DNA of 64,000 nt, from NCBI GenBank assembly GCA_917880885.1, contig OU862913.1, forward strand, positions 45,355,460-45,419,459. Reading direction: 5' to 3'. The stretch comes from Limnephilus marmoratus. Taxonomy: Eukaryota > Arthropoda > Insecta > Trichoptera > Limnephilidae. How positions within the stretch are numbered: position 1 is the first letter of the stretch; every line of letters starts with the position of its first letter. Under the pieces are notes generated by a model. The model ran no database searches and was not told the origin of the DNA. It worked only from the letters and a program-made list of their open reading frames with translations. The position numbers were made by a program, and so were the translations under genes. Of this stretch, positions 1 to 9,805 are shown one piece after another.

Positions 1-141
1 TTTTTGTTATTTTGGAACCACCCGGTTATAATTCGCTCCATCGGCCGCCGCGCCGGTCGCACTGGCCTGCCGGCAGGTACCAAAGTACCGACTAGGAAGC
101 TAGTCAAAGCCGTCATGGCCGGAGCGTTTGTTGATGAATGA
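1..141. other. GC-rich open stretch, possible partial host exon (strand uncertain)
   Basis: This stretch is much more GC-rich than its surroundings, especially positions 45-125, which are full of CCG/CGG triplets. Frame 1 of the + strand is open from the window edge to a TGA at 139-141. On the - strand a frame is open from an ATG at 114-116 to the window edge, with an upstream in-frame TAA. Either could be the end or the start of a host exon continuing to the left. I recognise no domain in either translation. The base composition and two open frames are the only support, and an old transposon fragment is equally possible. Confidence 0.2.
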
Positions 142-360
142 TTTTATATAAAATTAACTGAATAGGTTTTATATTATGAAATTAACTGTATAATGATATT
201 TTTTAACGGAAATACATTAAACATGTAGGCCATAAGAGTAATTTTCCAACAAACTTATGAATAACTGGGAAAAAAGGCATTGAAATGATAAAATCCCTGG
301 GGTTGTAGCGTCACCCCTCATGGTACCCAACGTTTTATTTTTCATGTTGGCATGTCGAAG
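142..360. other. AT-rich unique sequence, left flank of the satellite array
   Basis: No gene or known element is recognised here. The last ~70 bases (about 288-360) align loosely with satellite sub-monomer C: a CCTGGGGT block, then GTCACCCC, then ATGG and CCAACG in the same order as CTTGGGGT, TTCACCCC, ATGGCAC and GAACGG. This may be a strongly decayed edge monomer. Clear satellite starts at about 361. Confidence 0.4.
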
Positions 361-3307
361 GTTAATAAGAATCATGGTCTCTACACCAATCAATAAAAAA
401 AATCTGCCAAAACGTGAATTTAAAAAGAAATCCTCGTTTAAACACTTCGGGTTGGTCGTTTTAGCACTTGGGGTCGGTCATTTTAACTATTGGGTTCGAA
501 CAGAACTTCGGCCCTATGCCAACAAACTGATTGAAATGTTGTATTCTTACTAAGAATCAAGGTCCTTACTCGAATCAATCAAAAAAATCTGTCAAAAGAA
601 GAATTTGAAAAAAATCATCATTTTAAGCCTTGGGGTCGGTCTTTTAAGCACTTGGGGTCGGTCGATTTAACTCTTGGGTTCTGTCATAACTTCGGCCCTA
701 TGGCGACGAACTGACTGAAATCTAAAATCTGACAAAAGTGGAAATTTGAAATTTTTCTTATAAAATTTTCATCGTTTCATGGGCACTTTGTCAAACTTGG
801 GGTAGGTCATAAATTCATCCCAATGGCACTGAACGGTTTGAAATTTTGTATTCTTAATAAGAATCATGGTCTGTACACGAATCATTAAAAAAATTTGCCA
901 AAACATGAATTTAAAAAAAAATCATCGTTTTAACACTTGGGGTTGGTCGTTATAGCACTTGGCGTCGGTCGTTTTAACTATTGGGTTCGGACAGAACTTC
1001 GGCCCTATGCCACCAAACTGACTGAAATTTTGAATTCTTACTAAGAATCATGGTCCTTACACGAATCAATCAAAAAATCTGCCAAAAGTAGGATTTTGAA
1101 ATTCTTCTTATAAAATTTACATAGTTTCATGGACACTTTGTCAAACTTGGGGTAGGTCATAACTTCGTCCCAATGGCACTGAACGGTTTGAAATTTTGTA
1201 TTCTTAATAAGAATCATGGTCTGTACACGAATCATTAAAAAATCTGCCAAAACGTGAATTTAAAAAAAAATCATCGTTTTAACACTTGGGGTTGGTCGTT
1301 ATAGCACTTGGGGTCGGTCGTTTTAACTATTGGGTTCGGACAGAACTTCGGCCCTATGCCACCAAATTGACTGAAGGTTTGTATTCTTACTAAGAATCAA
1401 GGTCCTTACTCGAATCAATCAAAAAAAACCTGTCAAAGGAAGAATTTAAAAAAAAATCATCATTTTAACCCTTGGGGTCGGTCTTTTTAGCACTTGGGGT
1501 CTGTCGATTTAACTCTTGGGTTCTGTCATAACTTCGGCCCTATGGCGACGAACTGACTGAAATCTAAAATCTGACAAAAGAAGAATTTAAAAAAAAACAT
1601 CGTTTTAATACTTGGGGTTGGCCTTTTTAGCACTTGGGGTCGGTCGTTTTAACTATTGGGTTCGGACAGAACTTCGGCCCTATGCAACCAAACCGACTGA
1701 AATTTTGTATTCTTACTAAGAATCAAGGTCGTTACTCAAATCAATCAAAAAAATCTGTCAATGTCGAATTTTTAAATTCTTCTTATAAAATTTTCATGGT
1801 TTCATGGGCACTTTGTCAAACTTGGGGTAGGTCATAACTTCTCCATAATGGCACTGAACCGTTTGAAATTTTGTATTCTTAATAAGTATCTTGGTCTGTA
1901 CACCAATCAATTAAAAAAAAATCTACCAAAAGAAGAATAAAAAAAAAAAAACCATCGTTTTAATACTTGGTTTCGGTCGTTTTAACTATTGGGTTCGGAC
2001 AGAACTTCGGCCCTATGCCACCAAACCGATTGAAATTTTGTATTCTTACTAAGAATCAAGGTCCTTACTCGAATCAATAAAAAAAATCTGCCAAAAGAAG
2101 AATTTTAAAAAAACCATCGTTTTAATACTTGGGGTTGGTCGTTTTAGCACTTGGGGTCGGTCGTCTTAACAATTGGGTTCGGACAGAACTTCGGCCCTAT
2201 GCCACCAAACCGACTGAAATTTTGTATTCTTACTAAGAATCAAGGTCCTTACTCGAATCAATCAAAAAAATCTGTCAAAGGAAGAATTTTAAAAAATCAT
2301 CATTTTAAGCGTTGGGGTCGGTCTTTATAGCACTTGGGGTCGGTCGATTTAACTCTTGGGTTCTGTCATAACTTCGGCCCTATGGCGACGAACTGACTGA
2401 AATCTAAAATCTGCCAAATGTAGAATTTGGAAATTCTTCTTATAAAATTTTCATCGTTTCATGGGCACTTTGTCAAACTTGGGGTAGGTCATAACTTCAC
2501 CCCAATGGCACTGAACGGTTTGAAATTTTGTATTCCTAATAAGAATCTTGGTCTGTACACGAATCAATAAAAAAAATCTGCCAAAATCAGAATTTAAAAA
2601 AAAACATCGTTTTAATACTTGGGGTTGATCGTTTTAGCACTTGGGGTCGGTCGTTTTACCTATTGGGTTCGGACAGAACTTTGGCCCTATGCCACCAAAC
2701 TGACTGAAATTTTGTATTCTTACTAAGAATCAAGGTCCTTACTCGAATCAATCAAAAAAATCTGTCAACGGAAGAATTTTTAAAAAATCATCATTTTAAC
2801 CGTTGGGGTCGGTCTTTTTAGCACTTGGGGTCGGTCGATTTAACTCTTGGGTTCTGTCATAACTTCGGCCCTATGGCGACTAACTGACTGAAATCTAAAA
2901 TCTGCCAAATGTAGAATTTGGAAATTCTTCTTACAAAATTTTCATCGTTTCATGGGCACTTTGTCAAACTTGGGGTAGGTCATAACTTCACCCCAATGGC
3001 ACTGAACGCTTTGAAATTTTGTATTCCTAATAAGAATCTTGGTCTATACACGAATCAATAAAAAAAATCTGCCAAAATCAGAATTTTAATAAAAGCATCG
3101 TTTTAATACTTGGGGTTGGTCGTTTTAGCACTTGGGGTTGGTCGTTTTAACTATTTGGTTCGGACAGAACTTTGGCCCTATGCCACCAAACCGACTGAAA
3201 TTTTGTATTCTTACTAAGAATCAAGGTCCTTACTCGAATCAATCAAAAAAATCTGTCAATGTCGAATTTTGAAATTCTTCTTATAAAATTTTCATCGTTT
3301 CATGGGC
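361..3307. repeat. 490-bp satellite array, segment 1
   Basis: About six units of the 490-bp satellite. Each complete unit has sub-monomer A (starts TAAGAATCATGGTCTGTACA), B (TAAGAATCAAGGTCCTTACT) and C (starts near AAATCTGCCAAATGTAG). All three contain CTTGGGGT(C/T/A)GGTC blocks and end near AACTTCGGCCCTATG or its C equivalent. The first units (361-1300) carry older variants such as CCAAAACGTGAATTT and AATTTACAT, also seen in the 54-62 kb part. From about 1566 to 3240 the segment matches 11005-12650 across the BEL insertion. It ends at the BEL target site. No coding function: ORFs here are shorter than about 80 codons and restate the repeat. Confidence 0.95.
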
Positions 3308-3703
3308 TGTTCGGGCAAATCTGTACCTACTCCCATGTATCCCTCCCGTCTTACCTACCTATCCTGATACATCCATCTTGCTATTGTCACCGGTTCAAGT
3401 TTGACTCCTAACCGTGAAATCAGTACAATTTCAACACCGCGCGGACTGGCAGCCCAAATACTCGGTCTCGTCGCTTATAGTCAAAACCCGGATCCGCGCA
3501 AAATACGTGCTTTCAACCGCGAGTTATCTTGAGTGCATGAAGTGTGGGACCCAGGACGTCATCAGCAAGGTAGGATTTCATCTTGTTTTCGGTGGACATC
3601 CCATTTTTTCCCCTTCATCCCTTTTTCCATTCCAACAGTGATAGGTGGAGATTCCAAACTCCGCGGAAGAAAGTAACAGGCTTCCAATTCAGCTATCGAA
3701 ACA
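3308..3703 (+). repeat. BEL element 5' LTR
   Basis: 396 bp, TG...CA termini. It differs from the 3' LTR (9410-9805) by single bases in four places: CCCATGTAT/CCCAAGTAT, ATACTCGG/ATACTTGG, TTATCTTG/TTATGTTG and TTCCAAAC/TTCCGAAC. A splice-like donor (AAG|GTAGGA at 3570) and a pyrimidine-rich acceptor (CCAACAG ending at 3638) lie inside it. I saw no convincing TATA box or polyadenylation signal. Confidence 0.96.
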
Positions 3704-3722
3704 TTTGGTCCTTCGCCGGATG
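3704..3722 (+). other. BEL primer-binding site region
   Basis: Directly after the 5' LTR is TTTGGTCCTTCGCCGGATG. The TGG at 3706-3708 would pair with the CCA end of a tRNA primer, as expected for first-strand priming. I could not assign the tRNA from memory. The following ~215 bases up to the gag ATG at 3937 are untranslated leader. Confidence 0.6.
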
Positions 3723-3936
3723 TACATTCTTTACAGATTAGTTAATTTACATGATTAGAAATTGTACTCAAACTAGTTTCATTACAAGACGATTATCAAT
3801 AGTAGGTAGTTTCGGTTGATACGGCTTATCAGTTCAGCTGGTAGGTAGATAATATTGGGCCAATAGAATACTTTATTTGTTACAAGTAGATACCTACTAT
3901 TATAATTGTTAATTTACGTATTTAATACATTTCAAA

Positions 3937-6132
3937 ATGGATAAAGTTGCAACCAAAATTGGTTCGTTAAAATTAAAACGGCAAAGGCTCTTTGGGAGAG
4001 TGCAGGTCGCATATGATCTCATTAAAGATTTAGAACAAAAGACTAAGCTATGTCAATTCAGAGCCCGAATGGATAAATTAGAGTCCACATATGACGAATT
4101 TCAAAGTATTCAATGTGAGCTGTCAGATCTGGTTTCGCTTCCCGAGTTTGAGTCGAAAAATGATATATTGGAGGTTTCTCGTGTATTTGAGGAATTGTTC
4201 TTTGAAGTTACATCGGCACGTGATGCCTTAGAAATGAGTCAGAATAATCGTCATGACGTGTCAGGCGGAGAAGTACAACGCTCTGGGCCGCCCGGTCGCA
4301 GCTTACTAGCTCCGGAAATAAAAATTCCTATATTTAGTGGAAATATCGGAGAGTGGCCTCAATATTTTAATTTATTCAGGAGCCTTGTTCATGACAGCAC
4401 TATTTTGAGTGACATTGAAAAATTTCATTATTTATTGACCTCTTTGAAGGGAACAGCTTTGTCATTGGTTAAGACTATTCCATTGATTCAAGAAAATTAT
4501 GAATTAGCATGGGAAACACTGTGGAGTCATTATTCTGAATCTAGAGCATTATTTATATATTATGCCAACTCGATTTTAAATTGTAATTTTGCTAATAATG
4601 AAGAGATTTTGAATGTCTTGCGTGAAAATCTTTCGGGGCTTCGCGATTTAAACCGAGGAAAATTATTTGAAGAATTCGTTTGTCATATGGTTCTGCAAAA
4701 AATAGATTTAAAAACGCGTCGGTCTTTTGAATCTCTTGTTAAAAAAGATGAAATACCGGATACTGGAAAATTAATAGAATTTTTAGCAACTCAAAACCGT
4801 ATAAATATGTTATCAGATATTAAAGAAAAAAAGATTCCTAAGCGGGTATTATTTTCAAACGCGAGCTCAAACGGGCATAATGTCAAGAAAATTACTTGTA
4901 TAATGGGCAATCACACACATCACTTGACAAAGTGTCAAGACTTTCTATCGTTGAATATGGTCAGTAGAAGGGACTTCGTTAAAAGGGAACGGTTATGTTT
5001 CAACTGTTTAAATTCGCACCTTATTAAAAATTGCCGTTCAAAGTTTCGATGCAAACGGTGCAACCGAACGCACAATACTCTACTTTATACTGATGAAAGA
5101 TCTCCTTCGCCAAACAACCGTGATACTGAAAGTGATAACCGCAGTGCAACGGACGCGGACGATTCTGTACAGTGTAATATTGCTTACGGGCGATCAAAAC
5201 GTTCGATATTACCTACCGCGCTAGTAGAATTCCTAGACTGTTCGGGACGTAAACACCGAGCGCGGATATTAATTGATACGGGTAGTGAAATATCATTTAT
5301 GTCCGAAAAACTATATAACATTTTAGGACTCCATTCACAAAAATGGTCCGGGAAAGTTCGGGGTGTAAACAATGCTATTGTCAACAATGTACAGGGTTCA
5401 GTTACCTGTAAAATATTCTCTATTCAAAATCACTGCTTTGTGAAAGGGCAAGCTATAATAATATCAAATATTACTTCTAAAATTACGCCCGTAGATTTAC
5501 AAGAATCATTTGAAGATTTCAAACATTTAAATTTGGCTGACCCAGATTTCCAAAAGCAAGGAGACATTGATTTTCTAGTGGGATCAGATTTGATTGCGCA
5601 CATATGGAGAAATGGATATGTATCAAGCCTTAAATGTAATTTGCTAGCAGTGAATACGATATTCGGGTATGTTATCATGGGTTCATGTTTACAAGGTTAT
5701 AATTCAGCACAACCCGTTGTGACGTCAGCGTTAACTGCGGTTGAAAATTGTGACTTAAACCACGTGGTAAGTCGTTTCTGGGAAATTGAAGAGGTTTCTA
5801 ACGAAATTATTCAGAATAAGGACGATAATGAATGCGAAACCATATTTCAATCAACAGTCAACCGGGAAGAGTGCGGCAGGTATATCGTGGCACTACCTTT
5901 CAAGAACAGAGATCATGTGGATATCGGAAGTACATATGATATCGCCCTTAAGAGATTTTATAATCTTGAAAAACGCTTGTCATTAAATCCAACATTGGCA
6001 GCCCATTACTGTAAATATATGGATGATTTCTTACAGCAAGGCTTCATGACAAGAGTTTCTCCATCGACTGAGATACCGAATTACATTACATTACATTCCA
6101 CATCATGCGGTTGTTCAAAAAATAGGAAATGA
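3937..6132 (+). pseudogene. BEL gag-protease and start of pol (first open part of the polyprotein)
   Basis: 731 codons, ATG in a good context (AAAATGG) after the leader. Residues 1-100 look helical/coiled. Residues about 125-290 match the BEL gag DUF1759-type region (start PEIKIPIFSG, with the EWP and F...LV core). Residues 320-380 are a zinc-knuckle region: C354-x2-C357-x3-H361-x4-C366 and C372-x2-C375-x3-H379 are intact, but the first knuckle has Gly at 324 where a second Cys is usual. The protease has LIDTGSE with the catalytic Asp at 447 and a DUF1758-like continuation to about 600. The final residues enter the linker before reverse transcriptase. The frame is lost within a triple ATTAC repeat at 6080-6094 and stops at 6132, so the polyprotein is truncated before the RT catalytic site. 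Confidence 0.93.
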
Positions 6133-6784
6133 TATTAAAATTCGGGTGGTCTTTGACGCCTCATGTAAATCTGATAAACAAATTTCGCTAAACGATTGTT
6201 TACATTCGGGTCTAAAATTACAAAATGAAATAAGTCACATACTTTTAAAATTCCGTGTATACCCGATAGTACTCACTACGGATATACAAAAAATATTTCT
6301 ACAAATTCGGTTGAGAGAAGAAGATACAAATTTTCAAAGGATTCTCTGGCAATCTTCACCGTTACAGCCGGTAGGGCAATATATACTTGGTACAGTCACA
6401 TTCGGGGTGACTTCTTCGCCCTATTTAGCCATAAGAACTTTACATGAACTGGTGAAGGATGAAGGTACTCGATTTCCAAAGGCTTCTAAAGCACTGTTGT
6501 CGGACACATACGTGGACGACATCGTTACCGGTGAATGGGAACCGGAAAGCGCCGCTCAGCTGCAGACGGAGCTAAAAGAACTCCTTACAAAAGGAGGCTT
6601 TCAATTGAGAAAATGGATGAGCAATTCGCAGTCAGTTTTAAATAACATTCCAATTGAGCACCGGAGCCACACGAGTGGTAAAGTTGCATTTGATGATGGA
6701 ACATCTTTCTCGTTGAAAATTTTAGGTTTTATTTTGAATCCTACAAGGATACAAAGGGAAAGGATACATTTTCGTACTCGGTAG
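6095..6784 (+). pseudogene. BEL reverse transcriptase segment (second frame)
   Basis: Continuation of pol in another frame after the first break; the displayed open part runs from about 6110 to 6784. It contains the RT palm: VVFDAS near the start, LTTDIQKIFLQI with the first catalytic Asp, and YVDD with the two catalytic Asp residues at about 6509-6520, followed by a conserved RKW. Function in the intact family is copying the element RNA to DNA in cytoplasmic particles. The frame is lost again close to 6745, where a short run of A before AGGATAC appears one base short, and it ends at a TAG at 6782-6784. There is no start codon of its own; it is a fragment of gag-pol. Confidence 0.9.
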
Positions 6785-6900
6785 AAGAAAAAGAAAAGGT
6801 TTTTACAAAACGTGCGATACTGAGCTGTGTTGCACGTATTTTTGATCCCATTGGATTAATAACACCTGTTGTTTTTAAGGTGAAATGTCTTCTACAGGAA
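6763..6900 (+). pseudogene. BEL RT/RNase H connection fragment (third frame)
   Basis: A short open stretch bridging the RT segment and the last ORF. It reads through a VEEKEKVF and CVARIFDPIGLITPV block, which is typical of the RT-to-RNase H connection in BEL/Pao elements. It ends because one base appears missing in the CAGGAATATGG sequence around 6895-6905; the next frame continues the same protein with WKLKLGWDD. Too short to be called without its neighbours. Confidence 0.85.
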
Positions 6901-9092
6901 TATGGAAATTAAAGTTAGGTTGGGATGACTCCCTCCCGGAAAAAATTGTTAATTTATGGGAAAATTTCTTGGATGAATTACCTAGGTTATGTTATTTACA
7001 AATACCGAGACATTGCAGTACAATAAAAAACTCAAATTGTGCTTTAGTAGGATTTTCAGATGCGAGTGAATTAGGTTACGCGGCTTGTATATATTTGGTT
7101 ACGAACGAAGCAGAGCCTCAAGTCACATTACTTACGAGTAAATCTAAAGTTGCACCGCTGAAAATATTATCAATACCACGTCTCGAGCTTATGGGAGCTT
7201 ACCTACTTTCAAAGCTTGTAAAAATGACGAAGTCGTCTATAGAAACTCTCGTGAAAATTACAGAAATAATATTGTTTTCCGATTCTACCATAGTTTTATC
7301 ATGGATCAAGACACCACCTCATACTTTGAAAACTTTTGTCGCGAACCGCGTTATCAAAATTATTGATGAAATCGAGGACGCAAAGTGGTACCACGTTGCG
7401 TCAAAAGAAAATCCAGCCGATTTTGCTTCTCGCGGTTTATGTCCATCGCAAATAATAGACAACCAATTGTGGTTTCAAGGGCCTCCTTGGTTGGCTCAGC
7501 CAAGTCAGAAGTGGCCATTGTGTTTACCGGAAAAATTAAAGGTTGAAGAGCTACCGGAAGTAAAATCCCACGTCTCAACAGTTCACAGGCCGCTTGATTA
7601 CTATGAGGGCCTACAATTTTTCCGATTTTCTTCTTGGAACCGTCTTCGGAATGTGGTCGCTTGGTCGCTTAGGTTTATTTACAATACGCAGCAACGGACC
7701 AAGGATGCTCGTAGATCTGGAATTCTGACCAGCGCAGAAATAAATCGCGCGGTCACCCTAATAGTTAAATGCGATCAGCAGTTTCATTTTCCCGAGGAAT
7801 TCAGAATGCTGCAAAATGATGCGGTCAACTCAGTGGCATTTCAAAAATTAAATATGTTTATTGACCACGAAAACATACTTCGCGTTGGCGGGCGGCTCCG
7901 CAACTCTCATTTAAAATATAATACTAAGTTCCCAATAATCTTGGCAAAAAACAGTAAGATTGCGGAACTGTTAATATCTTATTACCATAAGGCCTATCTA
8001 CACGCTGGTTCACGAACTATGCAATTCCTGATTCAGCAAAATTATTGGATTGTGTCGGCACGTAATAAAATCAAGAAAATGGTGTCCAAATGTGTGAGAT
8101 GCGCGAGATTGCGAGCGTCCCCGCAAAATCCTCTCATGGCCAGTCTGCCAGAAGCGCGTGTCACACCGAACCGCGTATTCAATCGGGTGGGGGTGGATTT
8201 GGCCGGCCCATACACCTTAAAGGAAGGAAAACGCAGAGGTGCTAAGACATACAAGGCTTACTTTGCGATTTTTGTTTGCATGGCAACGAAGGCGATTCAT
8301 CTCGAGGTTCTCTCAGATCTCTCGTCTGACGCTTTCATCGCTACCCTCGATAGGTTTGTTTCACGACGGGGTATTTGTCAGGCCATTTATTCGGATTGCG
8401 GTACGAACTTTGTTGGGGCGAAACGCCATTTGATTGGAACACAAAATTTTTTAAATAGTTGTCGTAATGATGAACAAGTCATGCGTACATGTTCAGAAAA
8501 GGGAATAGTGTGGAACTTCAACCCTCCCTCTAGTCCTCACTTCGGAGGACTATGGGAAGGGAACATTCGAGTCGTTAAAAATCATTTAAAACGAGTAATA
8601 GGGGACACTTCATTGACGTTTGAGGAATTTACAACTATATTACATAAAATAGAAGCCATACTAAATTCTCGTCCCCTCTGTCCTCTAACCACAGACCCTG
8701 AGGACATTCAGGCCCTTACTCCAGGTCACTTTTTAATTGGAGAACCGTTAATTTCGATTCCAGAATATAACTATTCAGAGGTTAAGATAAATCGTCTCAA
8801 TCGGTGGGAACATTTAAAGAAAATGACACAAAATTTTTGGCAGCGCTGGAATACAGAATATTTACAAGCGTTACAAAATCGAGTCAAATGGTATAAGGCT
8901 ACCCGTAACCTTCAAGTAAATGACCTAGTGGTCATCAAAGATACTAGGAGTCCTCCATTGAAATGGCCGCTCGGCAGGATAAGGGAGGTGAAACCGGGCT
9001 CTGACGGGGTCGTAAGATTAGCCTCAGCACAAACCAGCGATGGTATATATCTACGGCCTGTGGCAAAGCTTTGTCTTTTACCTGTAGAATAA
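6885..9092 (+). pseudogene. BEL RNase H and integrase, 735-codon 3' part of pol
   Basis: The largest open part of pol. The RNase H-like domain spans residues about 50-190, with acidic residues D59, E101, D133 and D179. The integrase zinc-binding domain has H368, H373, C403 and C406. The integrase core has D438, D504 and E558, the usual wide D-E spacing of BEL/Pao. The motif after the second Asp reads SDCGTNF where SDNGTNF is usual, so the conserved Asn is a Cys. A DUF5641-type C-terminal domain (residues ~630-735, with NRWEHLK, NDLVVIKD and WPLGRI) ends the protein at a TAA. In the intact family these domains remove the RNA strand and insert the DNA copy. The ATG at 6885 is probably incidental; this is the 3' part of a frameshifted polyprotein. 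Confidence 0.94.
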
Positions 9093-9409
9093 GATAGCAA
9101 CGTTTTTTTTTCTTTTTTTATATGAATATTGGAATAGGTTCATATATTTTTTGTTTTGTTTTTTATGCCTTCAATGGTTTCGCATTGATTGCGATTCAGC
9201 TATCTTTTGTTTTAGTTATGTTTTTCGAGTTATTATTTTTTCATTACATTCTGCACGTATAGTCTTTAGTTTCACGTGCACCTAGTTTGTAAGGAATATA
9301 TTAAATGTTAGGAGTAGGTTTCTTTTCATATTCTTTTAAATGTTAGGAGTAGGTTTCTTGGCCGGTTTCGATGGGTGTTGGAAAAATGGTATTTTTGGCG
9401 GGCGGTATA
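9093..9409 (+). other. BEL 3' untranslated region and polypurine tract
   Basis: T-rich sequence between the pol stop and the 3' LTR. A ~25-bp direct repeat starting TTAAATGTTAGGAGTAGG occurs at 9301 and 9336 (period 35). The last bases before the LTR, GGCGGGCGG (about 9398-9405), are the likely plus-strand primer. Confidence 0.65.
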
Positions 9410-9805
9410 TGTTCGGGCAAATCTGTACCTACTCCCAAGTATCCCTCCCGTCTTACCTACCTATCCTGATACATCCATCTTGCTATTGTCACCGGTTCAA
9501 GTTTGACTCCTAACCGTGAAATCAGTACAATTTCAACACCGCGCGGACTGGCAGCCCAAATACTTGGTCTCGTCGCTTATAGTCAAAACCCGGATCCGCG
9601 CAAAATACGTGCTTTCAACCGCGAGTTATGTTGAGTGCATGAAGTGTGGGACCCAGGACGTCATCAGCAAGGTAGGATTTCATCTTGTTTTCGGTGGACA
9701 TCCCATTTTTTCCCCTTCATCCCTTTTTCCATTCCAACAGTGATAGGTGGAGATTCCGAACTCCGCGGAAGAAAGTAACAGGCTTCCAATTCAGCTATCG
9801 AAACA
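9410..9805 (+). repeat. BEL element 3' LTR
   Basis: 396 bp, TGTTCGGG...GAAACA, 392 of 396 positions identical to the 5' LTR by hand count. It is followed by the target duplication TGGGC at 9806-9810, after which the satellite resumes in register. Confidence 0.96.

Larger units (their letters stand above)
3308..9805 (+). mobile_element. BEL/Pao LTR retrotransposon, near full length, inactivated
   Basis: A 6498-bp element with two 396-bp LTRs (3308-3703, 9410-9805), each starting TGTTCGGG and ending GAAACA. It is flanked by the 5-bp target duplication TGGGC (3303-3307 and 9806-9810) made from satellite sequence. The internal part holds gag, an aspartic protease, reverse transcriptase, RNase H, a zinc-binding integrase domain, the integrase core and a C-terminal domain. 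The protease-RT-RNaseH-integrase order with DUF1759/DUF1758/DUF5641-type domains is that of BEL/Pao. The LTRs differ at four positions by hand count, so insertion is recent, yet the pol frame is broken three times (about 6080-6100, 6745 and 6900). The copy is therefore not autonomous as read, unless the breaks are sequence errors. Confidence 0.97.

Noticed and set aside
3308..9805. Possible envelope gene in the BEL element (errantivirus-like)
   Set aside because: Pol runs to 9092 and only ~317 T-rich bases without an ORF remain before the 3' LTR; there is no room for env.
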